From Ardenticatenaceae bacterium (GTDB lineage: Bacteria > Chloroflexota > Anaerolineae > Promineifilales > Promineifilaceae): DNA of 64,000 nucleotides. Below, piece by piece: positions 1 through 8,711 of the stretch; the stretch's first letter is position 1, and each line of letters begins with the position of its first letter. The notes below the pieces were generated by a model. That model saw nothing but the letters and a program-made list of their open reading frames with translations. It was not told where the DNA came from and did not search any database. The DNA lies in assembly GCA_011525915.1 (NCBI GenBank), contig WYBM01000015.1, forward strand, positions 124,001 through 188,000, given 5' to 3'. Made by a program: the position numbers and the translations under genes.

Positions 1-280
1 ACAGCACCGCTTTGCCATGTTCCAGGCACAGCAGGCTGTTGGCCAGGTGGAAGACATGTGGTGTGGCTACGTAGACCACGTCTACGTGGGCATCTTTTGC
101 CAGCGCTTCGTAGCTGGCGTGGGCATGGGGGATGTGGTAATGGTTGGCAAAGGCCACGGCCGTGGCCTGCTCCCGCGATCCCACGGCCACCAGGTCCGCA
201 TCTGGCAGAAGAGCCAGCCCTTTGGCAAATTGGCGGGCAATATTGCCCGTGCCTAAAATCCCCCAGCGTATCCTGTTCAT
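1..280 (-). CDS. Gfo/Idh/MocA-family oxidoreductase, N-terminal part (cut by window edge)
   Basis: The reverse strand reads [18 protein letters not shown] from an ATG at 278-280, a Rossmann start with the G-x-G-x-x-A dinucleotide-binding loop. It continues through a segment ending [14 protein letters not shown], the conserved strand before the Lys-containing motif of this family; the frame reaches the window edge with GKAVL. Known members oxidise or epimerise sugars and inositols with NAD(P). The start codon lies one base after the stop of the upstream permease gene, so it is almost certainly the distal gene of the sugar ABC operon and probably works on the imported sugar. The substrate cannot be told from this third of the protein. 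Confidence 0.85.
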   Translation of the reverse strand, partial: MNRIRWGILGTGNIARQFAKGLALLPDADLVAVGSREQATAVAFANHYHIPHAHASYEALAKDAHVDVVYVATPHVFHLANSLLCLEHGKAVL

Positions 281-281
281 C

Positions 282-1112
282 TCACCCTTTTAGCGCCCCA
301 GACATTAACCCCCGCAAAAAATAACGGCCCAGCACGGTGTATACAATGAGTGTGGGCAAGGCTGCCAGGAAAGAGCCGGCCATTTGTTCGTTCCAGGCAA
401 TAATCTGGCTGCCAGCCATGTTGTTTAAGGCCACCATGATCGGCCAGTTGGCAGAGTTAGTGAGGACCACGGCAAAGAGGAAGTCATTCCACGAAGCTGT
501 AAACTGCCAGATCAGCACCACCACAAACGCCGGAATAGAGAGCGGCAGGAAGATGTTGATATATGTTTGTATCAGGCTGGCGCCATCAATGCGTGCTGCT
601 TCTACCATTTCTGTAGGGATGCCAGCGTAATACCCCCGGAAAATTAACGTGGTAATAGGAATGCCGTAAATGATGTGGGTCAGTGCCAGGCCGGGAATGG
701 TGCCCGCCAGGTTTATCCAACTCATGAACTGTACCAGGGGGATAAGAACACTTTGATACGGAATAAACATACCAAACAAAATGAGCGGAAAGAGAACACC
801 CACCCCAGGAAACCGCCACTTGGTTAAGACATAGCCATTCACAGAGCCCACCATGGCCGAAATCATAGCGCTGGGGATAACCAACCGCAGGCTGTTGTAC
901 AGGTGGGGTGACAGCTTCTCATACGCAGCCCGGAAATTTTCAAAGGCCAGCCCCGTAGGCAGGTTCCACATAGTTTTCAGGCTGACTTCGTCAAAACTCT
1001 TAAACCCTGTGACCAGCATGACATACATAGGAATGAGGTAGAACAAAGAGAAAAACAACAGCAGAGTGTACATAAGGGCCCGTGTGGGCAGGCGATGGCC
1101 GTGCAGCCTCAT
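282..1112 (-). CDS. Carbohydrate ABC transporter permease, MalG type
   Basis: 276 aa with a hydrophobic N-terminal segment ([20 protein letters not shown]) and further membrane spans. The cytoplasmic EAA loop, which contacts the ATPase subunit, is visible as [12 protein letters not shown] followed by FLPLSIPAF. Length and layout fit the MalG/LacG family of the CUT1 sugar transporters. The ATG overlaps the stop of the preceding permease by four bases (ATGA type), indicating translational coupling. No ATPase gene is present in the window; CUT1 systems often share a MsiK-like ATPase encoded elsewhere. Confidence 0.93.
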   Translation of the reverse strand: MRLHGHRLPTRALMYTLLLFFSLFYLIPMYVMLVTGFKSFDEVSLKTMWNLPTGLAFENFRAAYEKLSPHLYNSLRLVIPSAMISAMVGSVNGYVLTKWRFPGVGVLFPLILFGMFIPYQSVLIPLVQFMSWINLAGTIPGLALTHIIYGIPITTLIFRGYYAGIPTEMVEAARIDGASLIQTYINIFLPLSIPAFVVVLIWQFTASWNDFLFAVVLTNSANWPIMVALNNMAGSQIIAWNEQMAGSFLAALPTLIVYTVLGRYFLRGLMSGALKG

Positions 1113-2005
1113 AATTCTGCCTCCTGGCGCAGGGTGTAATAAAGGTAGGGGATCACCAATGCGGCCACGGTGATCAACAAGATGATGCCAATGGCTGCGC
1201 CACGGCCGTAAAACAACCCGTCAAACGTTGTGGTCCACATGTAGACGGCCGGCACGTCCAGCGCCACCTGCTTCCCGGCAACAGCTACAATCAGGTCAAA
1301 CACCTTCAAGGAAATGTGCCCCAATATGATCATGGCGCTCAACGTCACCGGACGCAGCAGAGGCAAAATAATGCGCCGGTAAATCTGGTACTCAGACGCC
1401 CCATCTACCCGTGCTGCCTCGCGCAGCGACTCTGGAATGGCCCGCAGCCCCCCCAGATAGAGGGCCATGGTAAAGCCAGACATCTGCCAGATGGCCGGGA
1501 CGGCAATCGCCGCAATACCCCAATAGGGCGTTGTGTGCCATTGGTTGATCAGGAAATCTAGCCCCAGCGAATCAAATAATAAATTTAAGCCGCTGATACG
1601 CGAGCCACCGGCCGGGTTCATTAACCAGCGCCAGACCACACCGGTAACAATAAACGAGATCGCCATGGGGAACAAAAACAAACTGCGGAAGAATGATTCG
1701 CCATGCAGCCCCTGGTCCAGCAGCAAGGCCAGAATCAGCCCCAACAGCAGGCAGCCTATCACAAACAACAGGGTGAAAATGACGGTGTTCCGCACGTCAA
1801 TGTGAAAGCGCGGGTCTTGGGCTAGGCCCAGGTAATTGCTCAGGCCGGCCCAGCGAAAGTTGGCATTGAGCCCTATCCACTGGCTGGTTGAGACGCGCAG
1901 CGTCCAGAAGATGAAGCCATAGACAAAGATCGCCAATGCCAGGATAGAGGGGGAGATGAGCAGGACGGCCGTGAGGGTGTCTCTGTCGAGTTTTTTCCAG
2001 GTCAT
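1109..2005 (-). CDS. Carbohydrate ABC transporter permease, MalF type
   Basis: 298 aa from the ATG at 2003-2005 (MTWKKLDRDTL). The frame is open upstream to a TTG at 2035, but those ten residues are encoded by one arm of the 32-bp palindrome between this gene and the binding-protein gene, so I chose the internal ATG. No clear Shine-Dalgarno is seen for either. There are six predicted membrane segments, and the EAA loop reads SLREAARVDGASEYQIY with ILPLLRPVTL following. With the MalG-type partner it forms the membrane channel of a CUT1 sugar importer. Confidence 0.92.
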   Translation of the reverse strand: MTWKKLDRDTLTAVLLISPSILALAIFVYGFIFWTLRVSTSQWIGLNANFRWAGLSNYLGLAQDPRFHIDVRNTVIFTLLFVIGCLLLGLILALLLDQGLHGESFFRSLFLFPMAISFIVTGVVWRWLMNPAGGSRISGLNLLFDSLGLDFLINQWHTTPYWGIAAIAVPAIWQMSGFTMALYLGGLRAIPESLREAARVDGASEYQIYRRIILPLLRPVTLSAMIILGHISLKVFDLIVAVAGKQVALDVPAVYMWTTTFDGLFYGRGAAIGIILLITVAALVIPYLYYTLRQEAEL

Positions 2006-2015
2006 AATGGAAGAA

Positions 2016-2047
2016 TTGTAGACCAGGTTGGTCAACCTGGTCTACAA
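2016..2047. repeat. Perfect 15-bp-arm palindrome between binding-protein and permease genes
   Basis: The arms TTGTAGACCAGGTTG and CAACCTGGTCTACAA are separated by GT only. The element fills most of the 49-bp gap inside the ABC operon. A strong hairpin directly after a binding-protein gene commonly lowers expression of the permeases relative to the binding protein or protects the upstream mRNA. Palindromes of this sort also occur as dispersed elements. With only one copy in the window I cannot decide between the two. Confidence 0.85.
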
Positions 2048-2054
2048 CATAATA

Positions 2055-3410
2055 CTATTGGCAGGGTCCAGAGGTGGCACAGGCCGCCACCAGGGCCGTC
2101 TGGAAGGCAGCCAGGTCACCGGTGCCCAGGAATAAACCCAGGGCGGTGTCAATCTCTGCTTTCCAACTATCATTGGCCACCACACCATGTGTCAGGCTGC
2201 CCACCACACGGTTGCTGGCCCAATCATCCATCGCCGATTGCAGGTACACGCCGTACAGGCTGCGGTCGGCGTCACTGCGGGCGGGGATGGAACCTTTGAT
2301 GGGGTTAAAGGCATCCTGACCTTCCTTAGACCCGGCCACCAACAGCCAGTCAATGGCCGCTTCGCGATGGGGCGCACCTTTGGGTAACACAAAGCTGTCA
2401 GAAAGGAACTGGAAGTTGCCAGCGGTGTCAGGCACGGCCGCCCAGACGTAATCTTCGTTGGGCACCAGGCTCAGTTCACGGAAGAACCCTTCCTGCCAAT
2501 CACCCATGACATTAAAGGCGGCATCACCGTCTACCACCAACTGCCCGGCGTCTTGCCAGCTCAATGCGGAGGCGTCGCTGTTAACATAGGTCAGCACCTG
2601 GGCAAAATCTGCCAATGCCTGGGCCACTTCCGGGCTGCTCCAATCACTGGTGCCGTTCCAGAGGGCTTCATAGCCATCTGGGCCTAAAGAGGCCAGCAGA
2701 ATTGTCTCAAACAGATGCAGCGCCGTCCATTGTTCACCCAGGGCCAGAGGGGCTTCCATGCCCGCTTCTTGCAAGGCGTCCATGGTGGCAAACCATTCGT
2801 CCAGCGTTCCCGGCATCTCTACACCATACTCTGCCAGCACTTTAGGGTTGGCGAACAGCACGTTGGCGCGATGGATATTGACGGGCACGGAGTAGATGTT
2901 GCCGTCTTGGGACATGAGTGGGATCAACGTTTCCGGCATGACATCCAGCCAGCCTTCTTGTTCGTAAAGAAAGTTCAGCGGTTCCAACTGGTCAGCGGCC
3001 ACATAGGTGCCAATCAGCTCTTGCCCGGCGTGCCCTTGCCAGCTGTCGGGCGGGTCATTGGCTTGCAGACGAGTGGCCAACACGGCCCGGGCGTTGGTGC
3101 CAGCACCGCCGGCCACGGCCGCGTTAATAAATTCTATGTCTGGGTACTTCTCCTGGAAAACGACGATCATGGCTTCAAGGCCGGCTGCTTCGCCGCCGCC
3201 CGTCCACCAGGAAAAGACCTCCACCGCCTGCATGCCGCCTTCATCGACCGTTTCTGTGCTGGTGTCTGTGGTCGTTTCGGTGGTTTCAGTCGTTTCGGTG
3301 GTTTCGGTCGTGGCTGATTCAGTGGTGGCATCGCCACCGCAGGCTGCCAGCAGCAGGCCGAACAAGAGCATCAATACGATCAGGGGGAATCTCAACTTTT
3401 GAACTTGCAT
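2055..3410 (-). CDS. Extracellular sugar-binding lipoprotein of ABC transporter
   Basis: About 451 aa. A lipoprotein signal peptide ends in the lipobox LLAAC, followed by a low-complexity linker built of TTE/TTET units, then a family-1 solute-binding fold (VEVFSWWTGGGEAAGLEAM near the mature start; WTALHLFETILLASLG and FLSDSFVLPKGAPHREAAIDW further on). The linker would tether the protein to the outer membrane face. I start at the ATG at 3408-3410 because AGGAG lies eight bases upstream; the frame extends to a GTG at 3425 that would include that Shine-Dalgarno. It is the first gene of the operon and binds the sugar for the two permeases. Substrate unknown. Confidence 0.92.
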   Translation of the reverse strand: MQVQKLRFPLIVLMLLFGLLLAACGGDATTESATTETTETTETTETTTDTSTETVDEGGMQAVEVFSWWTGGGEAAGLEAMIVVFQEKYPDIEFINAAVAGGAGTNARAVLATRLQANDPPDSWQGHAGQELIGTYVAADQLEPLNFLYEQEGWLDVMPETLIPLMSQDGNIYSVPVNIHRANVLFANPKVLAEYGVEMPGTLDEWFATMDALQEAGMEAPLALGEQWTALHLFETILLASLGPDGYEALWNGTSDWSSPEVAQALADFAQVLTYVNSDASALSWQDAGQLVVDGDAAFNVMGDWQEGFFRELSLVPNEDYVWAAVPDTAGNFQFLSDSFVLPKGAPHREAAIDWLLVAGSKEGQDAFNPIKGSIPARSDADRSLYGVYLQSAMDDWASNRVVGSLTHGVVANDSWKAEIDTALGLFLGTGDLAAFQTALVAACATSGPCQ

Positions 3411-3584
3411 TGCGTTTCTCCTCACTAAGTTAAAAGGGGTGAATAAGGGCGCGCCCGCAAATAAGCACTTTGCTCAGGCGTTGGCGAACGCGCATCGCCC
3501 TCGAGACATAGGGTACGACAACTATACTGTAGCGAGAAACCCAGGCAGGGACAATGGGGTTTGTGCCATCAGGCTGACAACTGT

Positions 3585-3615
3585 GTGACATGTTGGCCCA
3601 AGGATCGGTTATAAT
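3585..3615 (+). promoter_or_regulatory. Likely sigma-70 promoter of the Clp_N gene
   Basis: A perfect TATAAT lies at 3610-3615, with GTGACA (five of six matches to the -35 consensus) at 3585-3590 and a rather long 19-bp spacer. The downstream gene starts at 3666, giving a 5' UTR of about 45 nt. No equally good promoter was found for the divergent ABC operon. Confidence 0.45.
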
Positions 3616-3665
3616 GGCCTCATCGGCTCAATCAGTGATCATGTTACCCATTGTGTGGAGGGTGT

Positions 3666-4130
3666 ATGGAAGCAAAAGCGGGAAGAGACACGGGGTCAGC
3701 CAGGTTCACCGATCAGGCACGGCGGGCGTTGTTGTATGCACACGAAGAAGCCGTGCGCTTGCATCATCAAGCGTTGGGCACAAAACATGTGCTCATTGGT
3801 TTGATTCGTGTCCAGGAAAGTGCCGCCGGACAGCTGTTGTACCGCTTAGGACTGGAATTGGAACCAACGCGAGCCATGGAAGACCGGCTGGCGCATGTGG
3901 ATGAACAGGCTGCACCTGTGCAGCCAGAATTGGCGCCCACAACCAAAGAGCTGTTGGAAAAGGCTGTCAAAGAGGCGGGCCGGGCTGGCCATGATCGCTT
4001 AAGTACGGGGCATCTGTTACTGGCCATGGCCAGTATGGAACAGAGTGTGGCCATAGATACGCTGCGCCACTTTGGCATTACGCCGGAACGGGTGCAATCT
4101 TACCGTCAGGAACTACTTGAGGGTGGTTAG
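3666..4130 (+). CDS. Stand-alone Clp N-terminal domain protein
   Basis: 154 aa from the ATG at 3666, preceded by TGGAGGGTGT as ribosome-binding site; an in-frame TTG at 3651 would absorb that site and was rejected. The protein is a double Clp_N repeat as found at the front of ClpC/ClpA: FTDQARRALLYAHEEAVRLH with ALGTKHVLIGLIR in the first half, and TKELLEKAVKEAGRAGHD with STGHLLLAMA in the second. No AAA+ domain follows. Such free Clp_N proteins (ClpS2- or ClpC-adaptor-like in other phyla) are thought to bind substrates or compete with the ATPase. It is monocistronic here, so there is no context for its partner. Confidence 0.88.
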   Translation: MEAKAGRDTGSARFTDQARRALLYAHEEAVRLHHQALGTKHVLIGLIRVQESAAGQLLYRLGLELEPTRAMEDRLAHVDEQAAPVQPELAPTTKELLEKAVKEAGRAGHDRLSTGHLLLAMASMEQSVAIDTLRHFGITPERVQSYRQELLEGG

Positions 4131-4224
4131 AAACAGCCTATCTGGACAATTAAACCATCTAATGTCTGAGTCGGGATCATTATTTGCTCCTTTTGCCTGA
4201 TAAATGCATGGTACCAGTGAAAGG

Positions 4225-5487
4225 TTACGTCTGCACCACTTTTAATTCGCGCAGGGCGTCTAAAATGTGGTCGCGGCTGATAGGTTTGGCCAGAAAGCGC
4301 GAAGCGCCCAGAGCATAGGCCAGGTCAGGGTCATTAAAGACAGAGCAGATGATGATGGGGATGGTGGCCGTGTGTGGCTGGCTGCGCAAAATTTGCAAGA
4401 TTTCCCAACCACTTTTGCCGGGCATCATCACGTCTAAAATCAGGGCGTCCGGCCTAAGTTCCTGGGCCAATTGCAGCCCTTCTGCGCCGCTGGCGGTGGT
4501 GACCACACGGCAGTCATGGCCGCTGAGGTAACGATCCAGCAGTTCTACTAACCCTTCATTATCATCAACTACCAGGATGAGCGCGCCGCGGCCAGTCAGG
4601 TTTAAGGTCAGGGCACAACGGCCGTCACGCCCTTCCTCTACCCGTACCACCCACCCCAACCGCTGAATGAGCCGGGTCAGCACGTCATCAATCATATCTG
4701 CGGCTTCCCCTCCCTGGGGCACATAGCTGATGGTCAGGGTGGCCTGCGCTTCGCGGACCTGCGCTTCGCGGACCTGCGCTTCGCGGGCGGCCAGGCGTAT
4801 GTGCAGGCTGTCTTTCTGCGCCACCTTTAAGACACGGCTGAAGAGACTGACAAAAATTTGCCGGGTCACGGCCGTGTCCACGGAAATGATCACCGCTTCG
4901 GCGGGCATGTCCAGGGCAAACGTCAGGTCTAATGCATGGGCCAGGGGGCTGACGGCCGTGTGGGCTTCGGCCAGCAAGGGGCGTATGTCTACCGGCTGTA
5001 AATGGGTGCCCAACTGGGCTATCTCTGCCTGCACAGAGGAGAGCTGCTGGGCAGAGGAACTGGAGGGGGGATCGCCAGTGGCCAGGGCAGGTGAACTGTC
5101 TGGCGGCGGTGAGGGACGGCGGTGCCAGAGAATGGCGGCCACACTTTCTTCGCCACGGCGCAGCGAACGATGCGCCTGCCGGGTGGAAAGGCCCAGCCGG
5201 TTGGCCGCCTCTTGCACGGTAATGCCTTCAATGTAACGCAGGTGCAGCAAGTTGTAGATGCGGGCATCTGGTGTGTCATGGGCGGCGCGGCTATCTGGGC
5301 TCAGGGTTTCCACGGCCGTGATCAAGGCTCGCCGCAGTTGGTGGCTTAAAGGCTGGCCGCCAGGCCCACCTGCCCATTGTGACGCCAGGGGTGAGCGCTG
5401 CAAAGCAGCAAAGTCATACAGGTGCTCCAGGGCCTGTTTCACCTGTTCAATAAATTCATCTGGCGGCATGTTTGGTGTCTCATTCAT
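4225..5487 (-). CDS. Response regulator with sigma-like HTH and degenerate HATPase-like middle part
   Basis: 420 aa from the ATG at 5485-5487. The N-terminal third holds a sigma-70 region-4-like helix-turn-helix (LRYIEGITVQEAANRLGLST, then RQAHRSLRRGEE). The middle resembles the dimerisation/ATPase part of a histidine kinase (VDTAVTRQIFVSLFSRVLKVA, ALTLNLTG) but has lost the Asn box and glycine boxes, so ATP binding is unlikely. The C-terminal 120 residues are an intact receiver: ILVVDDNEG, ALILDVMMPGKSG with the phospho-Asp, and FLAKPIS with the conserved Lys. An in-frame extension upstream of the ATG is an artefact of a dispersed repeat. The gene follows the hybrid kinase gene on the same strand and is its probable partner. 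Confidence 0.85.
   Translation of the reverse strand: MNETPNMPPDEFIEQVKQALEHLYDFAALQRSPLASQWAGGPGGQPLSHQLRRALITAVETLSPDSRAAHDTPDARIYNLLHLRYIEGITVQEAANRLGLSTRQAHRSLRRGEESVAAILWHRRPSPPPDSSPALATGDPPSSSSAQQLSSVQAEIAQLGTHLQPVDIRPLLAEAHTAVSPLAHALDLTFALDMPAEAVIISVDTAVTRQIFVSLFSRVLKVAQKDSLHIRLAAREAQVREAQVREAQATLTISYVPQGGEAADMIDDVLTRLIQRLGWVVRVEEGRDGRCALTLNLTGRGALILVVDDNEGLVELLDRYLSGHDCRVVTTASGAEGLQLAQELRPDALILDVMMPGKSGWEILQILRSQPHTATIPIIICSVFNDPDLAYALGASRFLAKPISRDHILDALRELKVVQT
4743..4787 (-). repeat. Three tandem 15-bp units inside the response-regulator gene
   Basis: The unit cctgcgcttcgcgga occurs three times in a row (the last with one change), encoding repeated REAQV pentads in the degenerate HATPase-like segment. 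It is in frame, so copy-number change would keep the protein intact; a slippage-prone microsatellite. Confidence 0.9.
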
Positions 5488-5530
5488 AGAAAACAATTTA
5501 CTACGCTGTTTCAGAAGTTTTATGACTTTT

Positions 5531-5590
5531 GGCAGGCGTAGGTCTTGTGCCTGCCCCCGCTCAGGGCGACCACAAGGGTCGCCCCTACCC
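5531..5590. repeat. Dispersed GC-rich palindromic repeat
   Basis: Two nested hairpins lie between the kinase and regulator genes: GGCAGGC pairs with GCCTGCC, and gggcgacc (5564-5571) pairs with ggtcgccc (5577-5584) across a 5-nt loop. Read on the minus strand this is the TAGGGGCGACCCTTGTGG type of element seen in many environmental bacterial genomes, where it often creates false N-termini reading GRGDPCGRP, as it does here for the regulator gene. A diverged relative lies at 8003-8030. Confidence 0.7.
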
Positions 5591-5616
5591 AAGGCAAATT
5601 TTGCGTTACAGTGTAT

Positions 5617-7791
5617 TTACCCATGATGGGTTCCCACTTGGGGTTTTAAACTTTTTAAGATGGCGTCCAGGCAACGCAGGGTTTCCCCTGGCAGCCAGGG
5701 ATCGACCTGGGTGATCGTCACCTGGGCACCATGTTGGGCCAGGCTGTCTTCAACGTAGGATGTGGCTGTCAGCAAGATAACGGGCACGGCGGCCAGGGCC
5801 GGCTGGGCATGCATGGCTTCGATAACCCCCAGGCCGCCCAGTTCCGGCATCACCAAATCCAGGATGACAAGGTCAGGGACAGAGGTGTGCATGGCTTGCA
5901 GGCCGGCACGGCCGTCATACGCCAGGCGCACCTGAATTTGCCCGTCCATCATGCTCAGTCCCCGTTCCACCAGCTGGCAGATACCGGGGCTGTCATCAAT
6001 GACCAGCACATCTTGCACCGACCCCAAGGAGGCTATTTCTCGTTGTAATTGGGCAAAGTTGATCGGCTTGGTCAGGCAGGCGACGGCCCCCAGCGTTTGC
6101 GCCATCCAGCTTTGGCTGGGCAGGGCACATTCAATGATGGGTATGTGGGTGGTCGGGGGCAGGCGGTTGGGGCCGGCCGGCCCCGGTGGCCGGTTGTAAA
6201 TGGCGGCCAGGGGATGATAGGCGTTTACTTGGGCGGCCAGGGCGGCAGCGGTGGTAGGTACAATGTCAAAATCAGGCAGATGGCGCTGCACCAGGCTGAC
6301 CACCAGCGGGTCTGGCTCTATGAGCAGCACACACGGCCGTGTCGCTTTGGAGGTGGCGGGCAGCGGCGTCTGGTAGGGTTTGGACGCTGGTTTGTGTGCT
6401 GGCAGCGGCAGGCTAAAGAAGAAAGTAGAGCCAACGCCCGGTTCGCTTTCGGCCCAGATACGGCCGTCATGGGCGGCTACAAAACGCTGGCAGATGGCCA
6501 GCCCCAGGCCGGCGCCGCCGTGCTGGCGGCTGAGCGAATAATCTGCCTGGTAAAACTCGGTGAAGATGTTTTCCAAATCGGCGGCGTTGATGCCCACGCC
6601 GGTGTCCTGTACCTGCACGGTTACCCATTCCGTATCGGCCACGGCCGTGAGCGTGACGGTGCCCTTTTGGGTATAGCGGCGGGCGTTATTTAACAGGTTC
6701 AGCAGCACCTGACGAATGCGCGTCTGGTCCACGGCCAGGATGGGCAGGTCTGGCGGCAGTATCACCTGAAAGGTGACATCTGGGGAAGCGTCAAATAGGT
6801 CGGCCACAATGTTAGCCGCGTCATGCAGCAGCGGCGCCAGCGGCGTAGCCTCTTTTTGCAGCGTAAAGCCCACCAGTTCAAAGCGTGACAAATCCAAAAT
6901 GTCATCGATCATGTCCAGCAGGTGGCGGCTGTTGCGGTAGATCTGGTAAACGTCGCGCATGAGCTTGGGCGGCCATGTATGCTCTCCGTACACTTCCGGC
7001 GACAGTACCATGACTTCGCTAAACCCCAGGATGATGCTCAGCGGGGTGCGCAGTTCGTGGCTGATGTTGGCTGCAAACTGCTCTTTTAACTGCTGTGAGG
7101 CCCGCAGCTGCTGGTGGACGATGAGCAGTTCCCGCTCGGTGCGGGCGTGGATGTCATTCAGAATTTGCAAAGATTTGACGGTACGGCGCAGTTCGGCCTG
7201 CTGCGTGCGGGTGGCGTTTAATAATTCCTCGGCACGCTGGTTCATCTGCCACACCCATGCCAGGGAGGTGGTGAGGTTGCGTACGGCCAGCCAGGCACCT
7301 ACCAGGGCCAGCGACACTACGGTAAAGAGGCCGGCCAGCGGGTAGCTGCGCAGTCCGGTGTGGTGCAGGATGACGGCCGTGGCAAAAACCGCGGTGGCTG
7401 TCACCAGTTCGCTGCCGCTCACCAACATGCCATTGGTGAAGATCAGCACACCACCGGCAAAGGGCAGCCAGGGGGCGGGGAAAAAGCGCATGGCCAGCAG
7501 CAGCGCCAGCAGCAGCCCCCCGGCCAGGAGATGGCGCGCCAGGGTGGGACGGCCGTCGTTGAGCCGCAGGGCCAGCCCGCACAACCCGGTCAGCGAAGCC
7601 CAAAAGAAGAGGATGTCCAGAGGAAAGCGCACCGGTGGGTCATAAAAGAGGATGCTCAGTTGGGCCACGGCCAGAGCCAACAGCGCCAGGCGGGTGGTAA
7701 GCTGGCGCCGCAGGTCATCCATGTTGTCACGGATGCCGGCGTCCTGGTCGCCGGGTGGAGGGAAGAAGGAAGGGGGGCCAAGGGTTGTCAT
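5617..7791 (-). CDS. Membrane hybrid histidine kinase with pseudo-receiver and receiver
   Basis: 724 aa from the ATG at 7789-7791, preceded by AAGGT; an in-frame GTG at 7833 has no such site. Residues of about 30-200 form five or six membrane spans, then a coiled-coil linker, then HisKA with the phospho-His in ANISHELRTPLS near residue 245, then HATPase_c (LLNLLNNARRYT, DTGVGI, GGAGLGLAIC). The first C-terminal receiver-like domain (CVLLIEPDP...) has AIYNRP where the phospho-Asp should be, so it is a pseudo-receiver. The second (VLVIDDSPG, LVILDLVMPELGG) keeps the Asp but lacks the usual LxKP lysine. No extracytoplasmic sensor domain is apparent; sensing is probably through the membrane bundle. 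Confidence 0.92.
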   Translation of the reverse strand: MTTLGPPSFFPPPGDQDAGIRDNMDDLRRQLTTRLALLALAVAQLSILFYDPPVRFPLDILFFWASLTGLCGLALRLNDGRPTLARHLLAGGLLLALLLAMRFFPAPWLPFAGGVLIFTNGMLVSGSELVTATAVFATAVILHHTGLRSYPLAGLFTVVSLALVGAWLAVRNLTTSLAWVWQMNQRAEELLNATRTQQAELRRTVKSLQILNDIHARTERELLIVHQQLRASQQLKEQFAANISHELRTPLSIILGFSEVMVLSPEVYGEHTWPPKLMRDVYQIYRNSRHLLDMIDDILDLSRFELVGFTLQKEATPLAPLLHDAANIVADLFDASPDVTFQVILPPDLPILAVDQTRIRQVLLNLLNNARRYTQKGTVTLTAVADTEWVTVQVQDTGVGINAADLENIFTEFYQADYSLSRQHGGAGLGLAICQRFVAAHDGRIWAESEPGVGSTFFFSLPLPAHKPASKPYQTPLPATSKATRPCVLLIEPDPLVVSLVQRHLPDFDIVPTTAAALAAQVNAYHPLAAIYNRPPGPAGPNRLPPTTHIPIIECALPSQSWMAQTLGAVACLTKPINFAQLQREIASLGSVQDVLVIDDSPGICQLVERGLSMMDGQIQVRLAYDGRAGLQAMHTSVPDLVILDLVMPELGGLGVIEAMHAQPALAAVPVILLTATSYVEDSLAQHGAQVTITQVDPWLPGETLRCLDAILKSLKPQVGTHHG

Positions 7792-8248
7792 GACCTTATG
7801 ATCGGCCAATTTGGTCTGCCGGTCAAGGTGCACCGGTTAAGAAGGTTTTGAACGCTGCCGCGTTTGAAAAAGCCAGCAGTTAGGCGACGGCCGTTCGGCC
7901 ACTGGTAATGCCCCACAAGCTCTTGATCTTTTAGTGACCGTAAAAAACAACGTCCCGTTTTGCCGAAGGTAAGGTCACTACTGTCCACATCAAACCTTTG
8001 GGACAGGGGCAGGCACAAGGGTCACCCCTGCTGAAAACTTATAAGCCACGACAATGGCAGTCGATGGTATAATTCCACAAAGTTCGTGAAGGCTGGTAAA
8101 TGGCAGGGAGCCTCTAGTATCAGTTTTCAGTCATCAATGTCCAGTTTTCAGGGCTGGCCTATCTCTGGAAATAGTCTACTGAGAACTAATGACGGACTTC
8201 TGATTACTGGTACTACAAGCTGTAGACTTATTAGAAACAGGAGACACT
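7792..8248. other. Gene-free stretch between kinase and DUF3224 gene
   Basis: No convincing coding region. It contains a diverged copy of the GC-rich dispersed repeat (8003-8030), an ACGGCCGT octamer (7887), a direct repeat CAGTTTTCAG at 8121-8130 and 8142-8151, and a perfect TATAAT at 8068-8073 without a recognisable -35 box, which may be the promoter of the DUF3224 gene with a UTR of about 170 nt. Confidence 0.6.
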
Positions 8249-8641
8249 ATGATAGCCACAGGTGAATTTAATGTTGATTTACGGCCGTTGGAATCTTTTG
8301 CCAAAGGTAGCGAGGGTATTAGCCTGGGCCGCCTGTCTATTGACAAAACCTTTACTGGTGACCTGGTGGCCAGCAGCCAGGGCGAGATGTTGAGCGCCAT
8401 GACAAATGTCAAAGGGTCTGCCGGGTATGTGGCCATTGAACAAGTCAACGGCACCTTGCACGGCAAACATGGCACCTTTGTACTGCAGCATTTTGGGGTT
8501 GTCAGCGGTGGCGCAAACCGCCTGGTGCTTGAGGTGGTGCCTGACTCCGGCACAGGGGAGTTGGCAAAACTGGCAGGGGAGATGAGTATCACCATTGAAG
8601 ATGGCAAGCATCTTTATGCATTTGATTATAGGTTGCCTTAA
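8249..8641 (+). CDS. DUF3224 domain protein
   Basis: 130 aa starting at an ATG with AGGAG eight bases upstream. The sequence has the DUF3224 pattern: a short beta-rich domain with LSIDKTFTGDLVASSQGEML, a central GSAGYVAIEQVNGTLHGKHG and the ending LVLEVVPDSGTGELAKLAG, followed by IEDGKHLYAFDYRLP. Members are small cytoplasmic proteins with a lipocalin/AOC-barrel-like fold and no proven function. It stands alone and converges with the receiver gene downstream. Confidence 0.88.
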   Translation: MIATGEFNVDLRPLESFAKGSEGISLGRLSIDKTFTGDLVASSQGEMLSAMTNVKGSAGYVAIEQVNGTLHGKHGTFVLQHFGVVSGGANRLVLEVVPDSGTGELAKLAGEMSITIEDGKHLYAFDYRLP

Positions 8642-8658
8642 ATGAAGGGATCGTCCCT

Positions 8659-8691
8659 GTAAAAAACACGCAGGACAAAAGCTGGCCCCAA
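8659..8691 (+). repeat. 33-bp near-copy of part of the methyltransferase gene at 10.1 kb
   Basis: Positions 8668-8688 (starting acgcaggaca, ending gctggccc) are identical over 21 nt to 10113-10133, which lies inside the methyltransferase coding sequence; a short A-run before and AA after the match extend the similarity to about 33 bp. The copy here is non-coding, between two convergent genes, and lies just beyond the point where the receiver gene is truncated, so it may mark a recombination scar. Confidence 0.75.
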
Positions 8692-8711
8692 AGTAGGGTC
8701 ACCCTTACTTC

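Noticed and set aside
3240..3310. Short repeated units resembling a repeat array
   Set aside because: They encode the Thr/Glu-rich linker of the lipoprotein; not evenly spaced, no spacers, not a CRISPR.
2715..3317. 200-codon open frame on the plus strand
   Set aside because: Antisense to the sugar-binding lipoprotein gene; GC-rich DNA often leaves such shadows open and it shows no family motif.
5488..5592. N-terminal extension of the response regulator reading GRGDPCGRP
   Set aside because: The extension is encoded by a dispersed GC-rich palindrome; the ATG at 5487 gives the natural protein start.
6049..6693. 214-codon open frame on the plus strand
   Set aside because: Antisense to the receiver and ATPase part of the hybrid kinase; no start site or recognisable protein pattern.
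7360..7851. 163-codon open frame rich in Gln and Gly on the plus strand
   Set aside because: Antisense to the membrane part of the kinase; low-complexity composition typical of a shadow frame.
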